Below, piece after piece: positions 55,421-64,000 of a stretch of DNA of 64,000 bases (the first letter of the stretch is position 1; every line of letters begins with the position of its first letter). The translations under genes and the position numbers were made by a program. Origin of the DNA: Methylobacterium gossipiicola (GTDB taxonomy: Bacteria > Pseudomonadota > Alphaproteobacteria > Rhizobiales > Beijerinckiaceae); assembly GCF_900113485.1 (NCBI RefSeq), contig NZ_FOPM01000009.1, positions 62,001 to 126,000 on the forward strand, written 5' to 3'. The notes under the pieces are model-generated. The model had not been told where the DNA came from. It searched no databases and saw only the letters and a program-made list of their open reading frames with translations.

Positions 55421-55522
55421 CGGGCTTCCGGGCGCGCCGCGCGGGCGGCAAAGTTGTCTCGGCTGGGATATCTATCTAGAGCAGGCAGCCTGCCAGCATC
55501 ACCCGATGGATCAAGGCGCGAC

Positions 55523-56476
55523 ATGCCGTCTCCCCGGTACTTCTTCAACCACTTCATGCCGTTCACGGGCTATCCCTATACGGGTGCCCCGACCGCCTGC
55601 AATCTCTGTGGCTCGACCCGCAGCGTGACGGTGGCCGAAACCGACCGCCGGCTGAAGACCCTGCGCTCCATCGCCTGCGAGCAATGCGGCCTCATCCGCA
55701 CGGACCCGATGCCGACCCCGGCCGAGTTGGCGAACTATTACGCCACCGCCTACCGGGCCGATTACCAGCTCGCCTTCGCGGGCGGCCCGCCGCGCAACCA
55801 CCTCAACCGCTCCGCCCGCGAGGCGACGTTCCGCGCGAACCTCCTGGCGCCGAAGCTGAAACCCGGTGCCCGCGTCCTCGATTTCGGTTCGGGCTCGGGC
55901 GAGTTCCTGGCCGCCGCGCGCGCCAAGGGCTGCGAGGCCATCGGGGTCGAGCCGGGCCGGGACTACGCCGCCTATGCCCGTAAGCAGCACGGCGTCGAGG
56001 TGCTGGACGATGCCGACGATGCCCGCTTCCCGGCGGGGCATTTCGACGTCATCACCACCCATCACGTCATGGAGCACCTGCGCGATCCCGCCGACGTGAT
56101 GGTGCGCCTGTCGCGCTGGCTGAAGCCCGATGGGGTGCTCTACGCCGCCGTGCCGAACATGGCCGCCACGGGCAAGCCGCCGCACGAACGCTTCCACTTC
56201 GCCCATGTCCACGGCTTCGTGCGCGAGACCTTCGATCTCACCGCCCGCCGCGCCGGCCTCGTGCCGCATCCCGATTATTGGCGCGAGGACACCACGGTGG
56301 TCTACGCCAAGACCGATGCCCCCGTGGGCGCTCTGGCCGTGCCGGGTCTGGCTCAGCGCCTCGCCGTGGACCTGAAGCCGATGCCGGCGGGCGCCTACCT
56401 CGCCTCCGGCGCCTGGATCTGGCCGATGCTGCGCCGCAACGCCAAGGCCGTGCGCGACACCTTCGTGGCGCGCTGA
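55523..56476 (+). CDS. SAM-dependent methyltransferase with N-terminal zinc knuckle
   Basis: Class I methyltransferase of 317 residues. The N-terminal Cys4 knuckle CNLC (26-29) and CEQC (52-55) leads into GLIRTDPMPTPAELANYYA, the layout of sugar or polyketide C-methyltransferases. The SAM loop is RVLDFGSGSGEFLAAARAKG (about 116-135), with DVITTHHVMEHLRDPADVMV and VLYAAVPNM. A surface-polysaccharide or secondary-metabolite target is plausible, but no such genes adjoin. ATG 55523; the very long upstream frame is a shadow of hemH. Confidence 0.85.
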   Translation: MPSPRYFFNHFMPFTGYPYTGAPTACNLCGSTRSVTVAETDRRLKTLRSIACEQCGLIRTDPMPTPAELANYYATAYRADYQLAFAGGPPRNHLNRSAREATFRANLLAPKLKPGARVLDFGSGSGEFLAAARAKGCEAIGVEPGRDYAAYARKQHGVEVLDDADDARFPAGHFDVITTHHVMEHLRDPADVMVRLSRWLKPDGVLYAAVPNMAATGKPPHERFHFAHVHGFVRETFDLTARRAGLVPHPDYWREDTTVVYAKTDAPVGALAVPGLAQRLAVDLKPMPAGAYLASGAWIWPMLRRNAKAVRDTFVAR

Positions 56477-56548
56477 TCGACCCCGTCGCACGCGCGTCGC
56501 GTGCGACGGGTCAAGATGGAGCCGGCTTTCCACGTCGAGACCGAATCC

Positions 56549-58075
56549 ATGCCCCGTCCCAATCGCCGCCAGACCTTCGGCCTGCTCGGGGCGGGCCTCG
56601 GCGCCGGTCTCGGCACGCAAGTCCGCGCGGCGGAGCCGGCCGCGCCCGAGCCGACCTTCACCCTGCTCCTCGTCAACGACCTCTACCGGATGTCGGAGAC
56701 GGACGGACGCGGCGGGCTCGCCCGCCTCAACGCCATCGTGAAGGCGGAACGGGCACGGGGCGTGCCGCTCGTCTACGCCCATGCGGGCGATACCCTGTCG
56801 CCGTCCCTGATGTCGGGCTTCGACCTGGGGGCGCACATGGTCGAACTCCTCAACCTCGCACCCCCCGACGTGTTCGTGCCGGGCAATCACGAATTCGATT
56901 TCGGCCCGGCGATCTTCGCCCGGCGCATGGGCGAGGCGAGCTTTCCCGTGTTCGCCGCCAATCTCCGCGATGGCGAGGGCCGGCCCCTGCGCGGCGTCCG
57001 CGACCGGACCCTGATGACGCTGGGCGGTATCCGGGTCGGAATCGTCGGCATCGCCCTCGCGAGCACGCCGGAGAAGTCGCAATCGGGTGACCTGCGCTTC
57101 GGCCCCGAATTCGAGACCCTGGCGCGGGAAGCGGCGAGCCTTCGCGAAGAGGGCGCCGACCTCGTGGTCGGCATCTGCCACACCGGGCGGGAGACGGACG
57201 AGGCCATCGTCGCGGCCCGCCTCGTCGACATCCTCCTGTCGGGCCACGACCACGATCTCGCCCTGCGCTACGACGGCCAGACCGTGATGGTGGAATCGAG
57301 CTTCGACGCCCATTTCGTCACCGCCATCGACGTCACGGTGGCGGTCAACGGCTCGGGCAAGGCCCGCACCGTGACCTGGCGCCCGAGCTTTCGCGTCCAT
57401 GATTCGGCGAGCGTGGTTCCGGACCCCGAGACCCTGGCGGTGGTCCGCCGCTTCGAGCGCGACCTGTCCCGCGAGCTCGACGTGCCGGTGGGCGAGACCC
57501 GCCTGCCCCTGGACAGCCGCGTCGCCTCCGTGCGGGCGCGGGAGGCGAGTTTCGGCAGCCTCGTGGCGGATGCGCTCCGGGCCGAGACGGGCGCGGATCT
57601 GGCCATCGTCAATGGCGGCGGCATTCGCGGCGACACCCTGTATCCGGCCGGCCGCGTGCTGACCCGGCGCGACATCCTCCTCGAACTGCCCTTCGGCAAC
57701 ACCACGGTTCTCGTGGAACTGTCGGGCGCGCAGATTCGCGCCCTGCTGGAGATCGGCCTGTCCGAGTTCGGGCGCCCGGCCGGGCGCTTCCCGCAGGTCT
57801 CGGGCCTCGTCGTCACCGTCGATCCCGCCGCCCCCGTCGGGTCGCGGGTCGTCGCCCTCACGCATGACGGCGTGCCCCTCGATCCGGGACGCGCCTACAC
57901 GGTGGCCTCGAACAGCTTCCTGTACGACGGCGGCAACGGCTACGGCGCCTTGGCTCGCGGGCGGACCCTCATCGGCCGCACCGACGGCACCCTCGTCGCC
58001 AATGCGGTGATGGCCTACATCCGGGCCAACACGCCCCTCGCCGTTTCATCGGAAGGGCGCATCCTGACCCGCTGA
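56549..58075 (+). CDS. 5'-nucleotidase / UDP-sugar hydrolase family metallophosphoesterase
   Basis: Exported two-domain phosphoesterase, 508 residues. A twin-arginine-like signal, MPRPNRRQTFGLLGAGLGAG, precedes the mature enzyme. Metallophosphoesterase motifs: FTLLLVNDLYRM, VYAHAGDTLSPSLMSGF, VPGNHEFDFGP and LSGHDHDLALRYDG. The C-terminal nucleotidase domain shows VNGGGIRGDTLYPAGRVLTR and PFGNTTVLVELSGAQIRALL, plus SNSFLYDGGNGYGALARG. Normally DxH begins the site; here it reads LVNDLYRM, so the first metal ligand is altered (Asp-Leu-Tyr for Asp-x-His). A start at 56516 is possible. ung follows after nine bases. Confidence 0.88.
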   Translation: MPRPNRRQTFGLLGAGLGAGLGTQVRAAEPAAPEPTFTLLLVNDLYRMSETDGRGGLARLNAIVKAERARGVPLVYAHAGDTLSPSLMSGFDLGAHMVELLNLAPPDVFVPGNHEFDFGPAIFARRMGEASFPVFAANLRDGEGRPLRGVRDRTLMTLGGIRVGIVGIALASTPEKSQSGDLRFGPEFETLAREAASLREEGADLVVGICHTGRETDEAIVAARLVDILLSGHDHDLALRYDGQTVMVESSFDAHFVTAIDVTVAVNGSGKARTVTWRPSFRVHDSASVVPDPETLAVVRRFERDLSRELDVPVGETRLPLDSRVASVRAREASFGSLVADALRAETGADLAIVNGGGIRGDTLYPAGRVLTRRDILLELPFGNTTVLVELSGAQIRALLEIGLSEFGRPAGRFPQVSGLVVTVDPAAPVGSRVVALTHDGVPLDPGRAYTVASNSFLYDGGNGYGALARGRTLIGRTDGTLVANAVMAYIRANTPLAVSSEGRILTR

Positions 58076-58084
58076 GGAACGCCC

Positions 58085-58777
58085 ATGACCGGCCCCGTCG
58101 CCGACGCCCTGGCACGCTTTCGCCGCTCGGGCTCGCCCTGGCTCGATCTGCCGTTCTTCTCAGGCGACGCCGCCGACACCGTGGCGGCGCGGGTCGACGA
58201 ACGCATCGCGCAAGGCGCCACCGTGCTGCCGGCGCCGGAGAACATCTTCAACGCCCTGGCGCTGACGCCGCTCACCGCGGTGAAGGCCGTGATTCTCGGT
58301 CAGGACCCGTATCCGACGCCGGGCGACGCCAACGGCCTCGCCTTCTCGTATGTCGGGTCGCGGCGCCTTCCGGCTTCCCTCAAGGTGATTCTCGCCGAAC
58401 TCCCCGAGGCGCCCGCCGAGCCGTCGCGCGGTGACCTCACCCCCTGGGCCGAGCGGGGCGTGCTGCTCCTGAACACCGCCCTCACGGTGGAGAAGGGCAA
58501 ATCCGGCGCGCATCTACGCTATGGCTGGGCGGCCCTAACGGATCAGGCCGTGGAAGCGGTGTCGCAACGCGAGGCGCCGGCGGTGTTCCTGCTCTGGGGT
58601 GCGCAGGCGCGGGCGCGGGCGGCCCTCATCGACACGACCCGCCACGGCATCGTCGAGTCCGGCCATCCCTCGCCTCTCAACCGCCAGCGCGACTTTCCCG
58701 GCTCGCAGCCCTTCGCGGCGGCGAATGCTTGGCTCGCGGCGCACGGCGTCGCGCCCATCGATTGGCGCTTGGACTGA
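58085..58777 (+). CDS. ung: Uracil-DNA glycosylase (family 1)
   Basis: Removes uracil from DNA after cytosine deamination. The water-activating loop is LGQDPYPTPGDANGLAFS (Asp74), where the usual His after GQDPY is Pro, a variant seen in related alphaproteobacteria. The uracil-recognition motif is GVLLLNTALTVEKGKSGAH, and the minor-groove loop is VESGHPSPLNRQRDFPGSQP with His and Leu. It is 230 residues long. It follows the nucleotidase gene by nine bases and is likely cotranscribed. Confidence 0.94.
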   Translation: MTGPVADALARFRRSGSPWLDLPFFSGDAADTVAARVDERIAQGATVLPAPENIFNALALTPLTAVKAVILGQDPYPTPGDANGLAFSYVGSRRLPASLKVILAELPEAPAEPSRGDLTPWAERGVLLLNTALTVEKGKSGAHLRYGWAALTDQAVEAVSQREAPAVFLLWGAQARARAALIDTTRHGIVESGHPSPLNRQRDFPGSQPFAAANAWLAAHGVAPIDWRLD

Positions 58778-58860
58778 TCACGCGGACGCTGGGTCAGCGA
58801 GCCCGCGCGGCGTTCGGACTCAGCGTTGCCGTTGATCCATTCGGTTTCCGACGAGCGCAG

Positions 58861-58885
58861 GCCCTCTCTCCTTTCAGGAGAGGGC
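58861..58885. repeat. Family-A single hairpin
   Basis: GCCCTCTC (58861-58868) and GAGAGGGC (58878-58885) form a perfect eight-pair stem with a nine-base loop; an alternative CTCTCC/GGAGAG register exists. Same core as the composite repeat at 11753. It lies 84 bp after ung. Confidence 0.7.
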
Positions 58886-59026
58886 GCAGGTCACACCGAG
58901 TCGATCGCGCATCAGCCGGACACAGCGTGAGATGACGCGGCCCCTTGGAGGCGGGGGGAGGGCGGTCTATCTCCGTCGAGCCCTAAGCGGAGCCTAAGAA
59001 TCCGCCGCGCCCGAGGAAACGTACCC

Positions 59027-59443
59027 ATGTTCGCACGCCCCATCCTGGCCTTGAGTCTCGCCCTCGCCCTTCCGGTGGCGGCGCAGGCGGAGATCCGCAA
59101 CGCGCCCCAGCCGCGCGCCCTCGAATTCGCCGCCTACATCTTCGCCGCCGCCAATGTCTGCGGCTACCGCATCGGCGTCGATCAGTTCGACGCGCTCCTG
59201 GAGAAGCAGGGGACCCGGTCGGCCGATGTCGGCCCGCGCGGGCCGTTCGGCGGCCGGGTTCAGACGATGTTCGCCCTGATGTCGAACCAGATGCAGCTCA
59301 ACCGCGAGAAGGCATGCCTCGCCGTGGCCGGTGAGTATGGCCCCGAGGGCAACATCGCCAAGAACGTGCTGCTGCCGCCGATGCCGGCCGGCGCGCCCCC
59401 CGCCGCCGCTCCCGCCGAGACGACGCCGAAGCCCGCGCAGTAA
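59027..59443 (+). CDS. Secreted hypothetical protein (138 aa)
   Basis: Signal peptide MFARPILALSLALALPVAAQ with cleavage near AQAE. The mature region begins EIRNAPQPRALEFAAYIFAA, with two cysteines (ANVCGYRIGVDQF and EKACLAVAGEYGPEG), and ends in a Pro/Ala/Thr tail. The domain looks helical and compact; no family is recognised. It resembles other small exported proteins of this genus-level group. It is followed by a hairpin. Confidence 0.75.
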   Translation: MFARPILALSLALALPVAAQAEIRNAPQPRALEFAAYIFAAANVCGYRIGVDQFDALLEKQGTRSADVGPRGPFGGRVQTMFALMSNQMQLNREKACLAVAGEYGPEGNIAKNVLLPPMPAGAPPAAAPAETTPKPAQ

Positions 59444-59464
59444 AGAAGACCCACGCAACGGAAC

Positions 59465-59494
59465 ATGCCGGAGGCTCCGAGGGGCCTCCGGCAT
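59465..59494 (+). terminator. Hairpin after the 59027-59443 gene
   Basis: ATGCCGGAGGC (59465-59475) and GCCTCCGGCAT (59484-59494), a perfect 11-pair stem with an eight-base loop. There is no T run. Between here and ftfL (to 59583) further dyads occur, such as GGGCTC (59519-59524)/GAGCCC (59530-59535), probably the ftfL transcript end. Confidence 0.6.
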
Positions 59495-59583
59495 GGGCAG
59501 AATCATCGAAAGGGTTTCGGGCTCCGCCCGAGCCCGCCAAAGGGCGGATCCCTTTGGGAACCCGGACTCCAAAGACCGGCGAG

Positions 59584-61257
<1,674 letters not shown>

Positions 61258-61400
61258 GCCTCGTCTCTCCCGGTGATTTTTTGTTCGCGCCGAAGCAGGC
61301 GCGTTTTGGCGTACGCGGCCCCGGCGCCGCCAGGCGCAAACGGGGTCCATCCTCGTGCGATCACACCAGTTTGATGGAATGCCACGGGAAAAGCGCGTCG

Positions 61401-61428
61401 GAAATTTTCAACGCACGGACAAAATTTC
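61401..61428. promoter_or_regulatory. Dyad upstream of ftfL, LysR-type operator candidate
   Basis: GAAATTTT (61401-61408), 12 bases, AAAATTTC (61421-61428): perfect eight-base arms, 144-171 bases before the ftfL start. The T-N11-A type spacing fits LysR regulators. In M. extorquens a LysR-type protein, QscR, controls serine-cycle genes; binding here is inference. Confidence 0.5.
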
Positions 61429-61463
61429 GTTCAGGTCGGGAAACCCGCAGGCCGGGAAGTTCG

Positions 61464-61685
61464 TCACCCGGTCATGGCGGTCGCCGTGTAGCCGGCCTGG
61501 GTCAAGGCTTCGGCGACGGTCAGGCCCTGCTCCCGGGTGGTGACGGCGACGCGCCCGTGATCGAGATCGACCGCCACCTGCGCCTCGGGGTCGAGGTGAA
61601 GGATCGCCCGGCGCACCGCCTGGGCGCAGCCGTCGCAGGTCATGCCATCCACCTGCATCAGCAGATCAGCGCGCATCGCTTCCAT
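61464..61685 (-). CDS. Heavy-metal-associated (CopZ-like) metallochaperone
   Basis: A 73-residue HMA-domain protein. The copper-binding CxxC is in VDGMTCDGCAQAVRRAIL (Cys at 16 and 19), followed by AQVAVDLDHGRVAVTTREQG and LTVAEALTQAGYTATAMTG, a complete beta-alpha-beta-beta-alpha-beta ferredoxin fold. It probably shuttles Cu(I) to a P-type ATPase or regulator elsewhere. Starts at 61685 or 61676 are both possible; a longer frame to 61805 has no domain. It is 206 bp from ftfL. Confidence 0.85.
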   Translation of the reverse strand: MEAMRADLLMQVDGMTCDGCAQAVRRAILHLDPEAQVAVDLDHGRVAVTTREQGLTVAEALTQAGYTATAMTG

Positions 61686-61933
61686 GGGTCGGAAATCCTT
61701 CGGCCTCGATGCCGGTTCCCGCCCATGATGATCGGCCGCGGAGGCGATGCAAGGACGGCGATCAAAAACCGAAGTCACACAGGGGGAAAAATGCGTGTGT
61801 TCCATGGCGGATGCCTTGTGAGGGCTCCGCGTCTCAGCGAAAAAAGAGTTAAGACCGGAATCGCCCTTCGAGGCTGATTCGAAAATCCATTTTCGCGTCT
61901 CCGTCTGCGCGTGCTTGAAGAGAAAGTCTCCCG

Positions 61934-63451
61934 ATGCCCCGAATCGTTGGCCGGCGTCGCGGCCTATTGATTCTGAGTCTCCTCGGACTCGTCAGTCTGC
62001 TCGGTCTCGGTGCCCTGGCCCCCGCGTCTCTCTACGCCCCCCTGGCCGGCGCGTTCGGCCTTGCCCTCGTCAGCGGGCTCGGCGGCGTCCTCGCCTATCG
62101 GCGGTCCGAAGCCCTGTCCGGCCGGTTCGAGGCGCTCTCGGGCGAGGTCGAAGTCATGTCGCAGCGGCTTCAGCGCATCGAAGCCGTGACCCGGCTCATC
62201 GCCGAGCAGCAGATGCGCGCCCATTTGCGCACGGAGGAGGCGGCACCCGTCGTCAGCGCTCCGGTCCAGCCGGATGAGACCACGGCGGCCCTCGTCGTCG
62301 GCGTCGAGGAGGTCACCGCCGAGATCGGTCTGCTCAGCGGTATCGTGCGGGAACTCGCCGCCGTGGTGGCGGCGCAGGACGGTGAGATCACCGTCCTCAA
62401 GGCGACGCCTCCGCCTCCGCCGACCCCCGCGCCGGTGCCCGTGGCCGTGGCCGTCGTGGCGCCGCCGCAGGCCGAACCCACGGTCGAGGCCCAACCCCCC
62501 CGCGCCGCCGCGCCGCAGGCGAGGGCGTGGACGCCCCGGGTCCTCGATGCCGATCCCGCCGCGACGGCGGCCCGCGAGGCCGCGCACGAACGCGCGGTTC
62601 TCGCGGCCTTCGACGCGAGCGGCCTCGAAATTCATCTTCAACCCCTGGTTTCCCTGCCGCAGCGCAAGGTCGTCTCCTATGAGGCGGTGGCGCGCCTGCG
62701 CATCGCGGGAACGGACGATGTGGCGTCGAGCACCCTGCTCACCCCCGATGCGTTCCTGACCGTCCTCGAACGCCACGGCCGGACCACCGACCTCGACCGG
62801 CGGATGCTCCAGCGCGCCGCCACCGTAGCGCGCCACCTGGCCGGGCGCGGCAGCCAGACCTCCGTCGCCTACGGTCTGTCGCCGCTCTCCCTGTTCGAGC
62901 CGGGGTTCCTGCGTTCCCTCAGCCGCCTCGTCTCCGACGAGCCCGATCTCGCCGGCCGCCTCGTCGTGGCCTTGCCGCAGACGAGCTGGCGCAACCTCGA
63001 TGCCGAGCAATCCGGGCTTCTGGCGGGCCTGCGGGGCCTCGTCGGCGTGATCCTCGATCGGCCGGTGGATCTGAATCTCGATCCCTCGACCCTCGCCGAT
63101 CACGGCGTCTCTCAGGTGAAGGTGCCGGCCGACATGCTGCTGCGCCCGAGCGCCCACGAGGCGATGACCGACATCGTCGTCGAGGATCTCGTGCCCGCCC
63201 TCAACCGCGCCGGTATCCAGCTCGTGGTCACCCGCGTGGAGCGCGAGACCGACGTGCCCGATCTCCTCGACCTCAACGTGCCCCTGGCCCAGGGCACGGT
63301 GTTCGCGCCCGCCCGCGCCGTCCGCGCCGAGGTGCTGGCGACGCCGGCTCCGGAACTGCGGCCGCCGGCTCCTCCGGCCTCGGCCAGCGACGATCCGGAG
63401 CCGCCGCCACAGCGCCGGCCGTTTCGGGATTTCCTTCGGCGCGCAGGGTAA
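61934..63451 (+). CDS. Membrane-anchored degenerate EAL-domain protein
   Basis: A 505-residue protein with two N-terminal helices (LLILSLLGLVSLLGLGALAP and PLAGAFGLALVSGLGGVLAY), a coiled coil (residues 60-100), a Pro/Val-rich linker (155-200) and an EAL-like domain (220-470). EAL residues partly persist: SYEAVARLR (Glu250) and Lys396 in VKVPADML. The NLS motif has become AYGLS, the ITE motif is ALPQTSW and the DDFG loop is ILDRPVDL, so phosphodiesterase activity is unlikely. It may bind c-di-GMP or a partner. It ends in an Arg/Pro tail. Confidence 0.82.
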   Translation: MPRIVGRRRGLLILSLLGLVSLLGLGALAPASLYAPLAGAFGLALVSGLGGVLAYRRSEALSGRFEALSGEVEVMSQRLQRIEAVTRLIAEQQMRAHLRTEEAAPVVSAPVQPDETTAALVVGVEEVTAEIGLLSGIVRELAAVVAAQDGEITVLKATPPPPPTPAPVPVAVAVVAPPQAEPTVEAQPPRAAAPQARAWTPRVLDADPAATAAREAAHERAVLAAFDASGLEIHLQPLVSLPQRKVVSYEAVARLRIAGTDDVASSTLLTPDAFLTVLERHGRTTDLDRRMLQRAATVARHLAGRGSQTSVAYGLSPLSLFEPGFLRSLSRLVSDEPDLAGRLVVALPQTSWRNLDAEQSGLLAGLRGLVGVILDRPVDLNLDPSTLADHGVSQVKVPADMLLRPSAHEAMTDIVVEDLVPALNRAGIQLVVTRVERETDVPDLLDLNVPLAQGTVFAPARAVRAEVLATPAPELRPPAPPASASDDPEPPPQRRPFRDFLRRAG

Positions 63452-63531
63452 GGACCTCGCTCCGATTCAGCGTCCCCTCGACTGAAGCCGTTGACGGATC
63501 GGCAAGCCGGCGCGCGGGGACGGGAGACACC

Positions 63532-63569
63532 AAGCCCGCGGCATCGGGGATCCGGGGGCGCGGGCTTTT
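63532..63569 (+). terminator. Intrinsic terminator of the EAL-like gene
   Basis: AAGCCCGCG (63532-63540) and CGCGGGCTT (63559-63567) with an 18-base loop, followed by TT (four Ts in all). It lies 80 bp past the stop codon. Confidence 0.75.
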
Positions 63570-63600
63570 CGTTCGAGAATCGGATGCGCGCGAGATCGAA

Positions 63601-63667
63601 GTCTTGTCTCCGGGCGGATCTTGCCTCCGGGAGGTCTTGTCTCCGGGGAGGTCTTGTCTCCGGGGAG
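63601..63667. repeat. Tandem 16-17 bp repeat, four units
   Basis: Units at 63601-63616, 63617-63633, 63634-63650 and 63651-63667. The last two are identical (GTCTTGTCTCCGGGGAG); the first two carry small changes. It lies 51 bp before the HAD gene, in its leader or promoter. Confidence 0.8.
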
Positions 63668-63718
63668 ACACCCGCCTAACGCCTGGAGAGCGCCTTCGAC
63701 GCGACACAGGCTCCTCCC

Positions 63719-64000
63719 ATGACCGTCTCCTCACCCGACCTCGGCCCCGTGCCCGTTCTGACGGGACTCGGCGACATCGCCGACCGGTTCGACATGATCC
63801 TGTGCGATGTGTGGGGCGTGCTGCATGATGGCGTGCGCGCCCATCCGGGCGCGAGCGACGCCCTGATCCGGTTTCGCGCCCGGCCGGGCGGCGGCCGTCC
63901 GCGCCGGGTGGTGCTGGTCTCCAACGCCCCCCGCCCGTGGAAGGGCGTGCAGACGATCCTCGACGGGTACGGCGTGCCGCGCGCGGCGTACGACGCCATC
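63719..64000 (+). CDS. TIGR01459-type HAD hydrolase, 5' part only
   Basis: The gene runs off the right edge of the window; 94 codons are present. It begins MTVSSPDLGPVPVLTGLGDI, then the HAD motif I in MILCDVWGVLHDGVRAHPGA and RRVVLVSNAPRPWKGVQTIL as motif II (SNA). This is the layout of the alphaproteobacterial TIGR01459 subfamily related to NagD-type sugar or nucleotide phosphatases, with unknown substrate. It is preceded by the tandem repeat at 63601. Confidence 0.85.
   Translation, partial: MTVSSPDLGPVPVLTGLGDIADRFDMILCDVWGVLHDGVRAHPGASDALIRFRARPGGGRPRRVVLVSNAPRPWKGVQTILDGYGVPRAAYDAI

Noticed and set aside
63601-63667. Short direct repeats as a CRISPR array
   Set aside because: The units are directly tandem without spacers and no cas genes are present.

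Overview
The window looks like a chromosomal segment of a methylotrophic alphaproteobacterium of the Methylobacterium/Methylorubrum type (order Hyphomicrobiales). The evidence is the very high GC content, the alphaproteobacterial gene orders (phaR-rpmF; rnd-lptC-lptA-lptB-rpoN; ppsR-maf-aroE-coaE-dnaQ opposite hemE-hemJ), a 557-residue formate-tetrahydrofolate ligase typical of serine-cycle methylotrophs, and many small secreted proteins without obvious homologues. I see no rRNA, tRNA, CRISPR array, insertion sequence, integrase or prophage gene. Most of the window is core chromosome with small lineage-specific insertions.

Left part (0.1-11 kb): PHA regulator phaR, ribosomal protein L32, a secreted helix-hairpin-helix protein, an RNase D-type exonuclease, the overlapping lptC-lptA-lptB lipopolysaccharide-transport genes and rpoN (sigma-54). 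Convergent to these is rlmN - small membrane protein - gamma-glutamyltransferase. From 11 to 31 kb there are mostly independent genes: two GNAT acetyltransferases, zapE, an iorAB-type molybdenum hydroxylase with clear promoter and terminator candidates, a DoxX protein, a glycosyltransferase/methyltransferase pair, topoisomerase IB, a LuxR-type regulator beside a REC-GGDEF protein whose receiver has lost its phospho-acceptor, small secreted proteins, an overlapping pair of tiny genes in an AT-rich pocket, crcB with an NDUFA9-like gene, and a CysZ-like membrane protein.

Middle part (31-52 kb): a flavin amine oxidase and a complete sulfate importer (sbp-cysT-cysW-cysA) with a palindromic operator candidate. 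Next comes an all-leftward block (CDF transporter, aroE, coaE, dnaQ, a Blh/DUF442 protein, with AEC transporter, maf and ppsR upstream), then a 517-bp gap, then an all-rightward block (hemE, hemJ, an LprI-like protein and a full alkanesulfonate cluster msuE-ssuA-ssuC-ssuB-ssuD plus a second ssuA). The gap at 43.47-43.99 kb has a perfect DnaA box, a perfect CtrA site (TTAA-N7-TTAA), five GANTC sites and an A/T tract. Gene orientation diverges on both sides and the neighbours are hemE and ppsR/maf. I propose it as the chromosomal replication origin, by analogy with the hemE-linked origins of Caulobacter and Sinorhizobium.

Right part (52-64 kb): hisG-hisZ, hemH, a zinc-knuckle methyltransferase, a Tat-exported 5'-nucleotidase family protein with ung, a secreted protein, ftfL (C1 assimilation) with a strong upstream dyad, a copper-chaperone-like HMA protein, a membrane-anchored degenerate EAL protein and the start of a HAD hydrolase cut by the window edge. 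At least two families of intergenic palindromes are scattered throughout.
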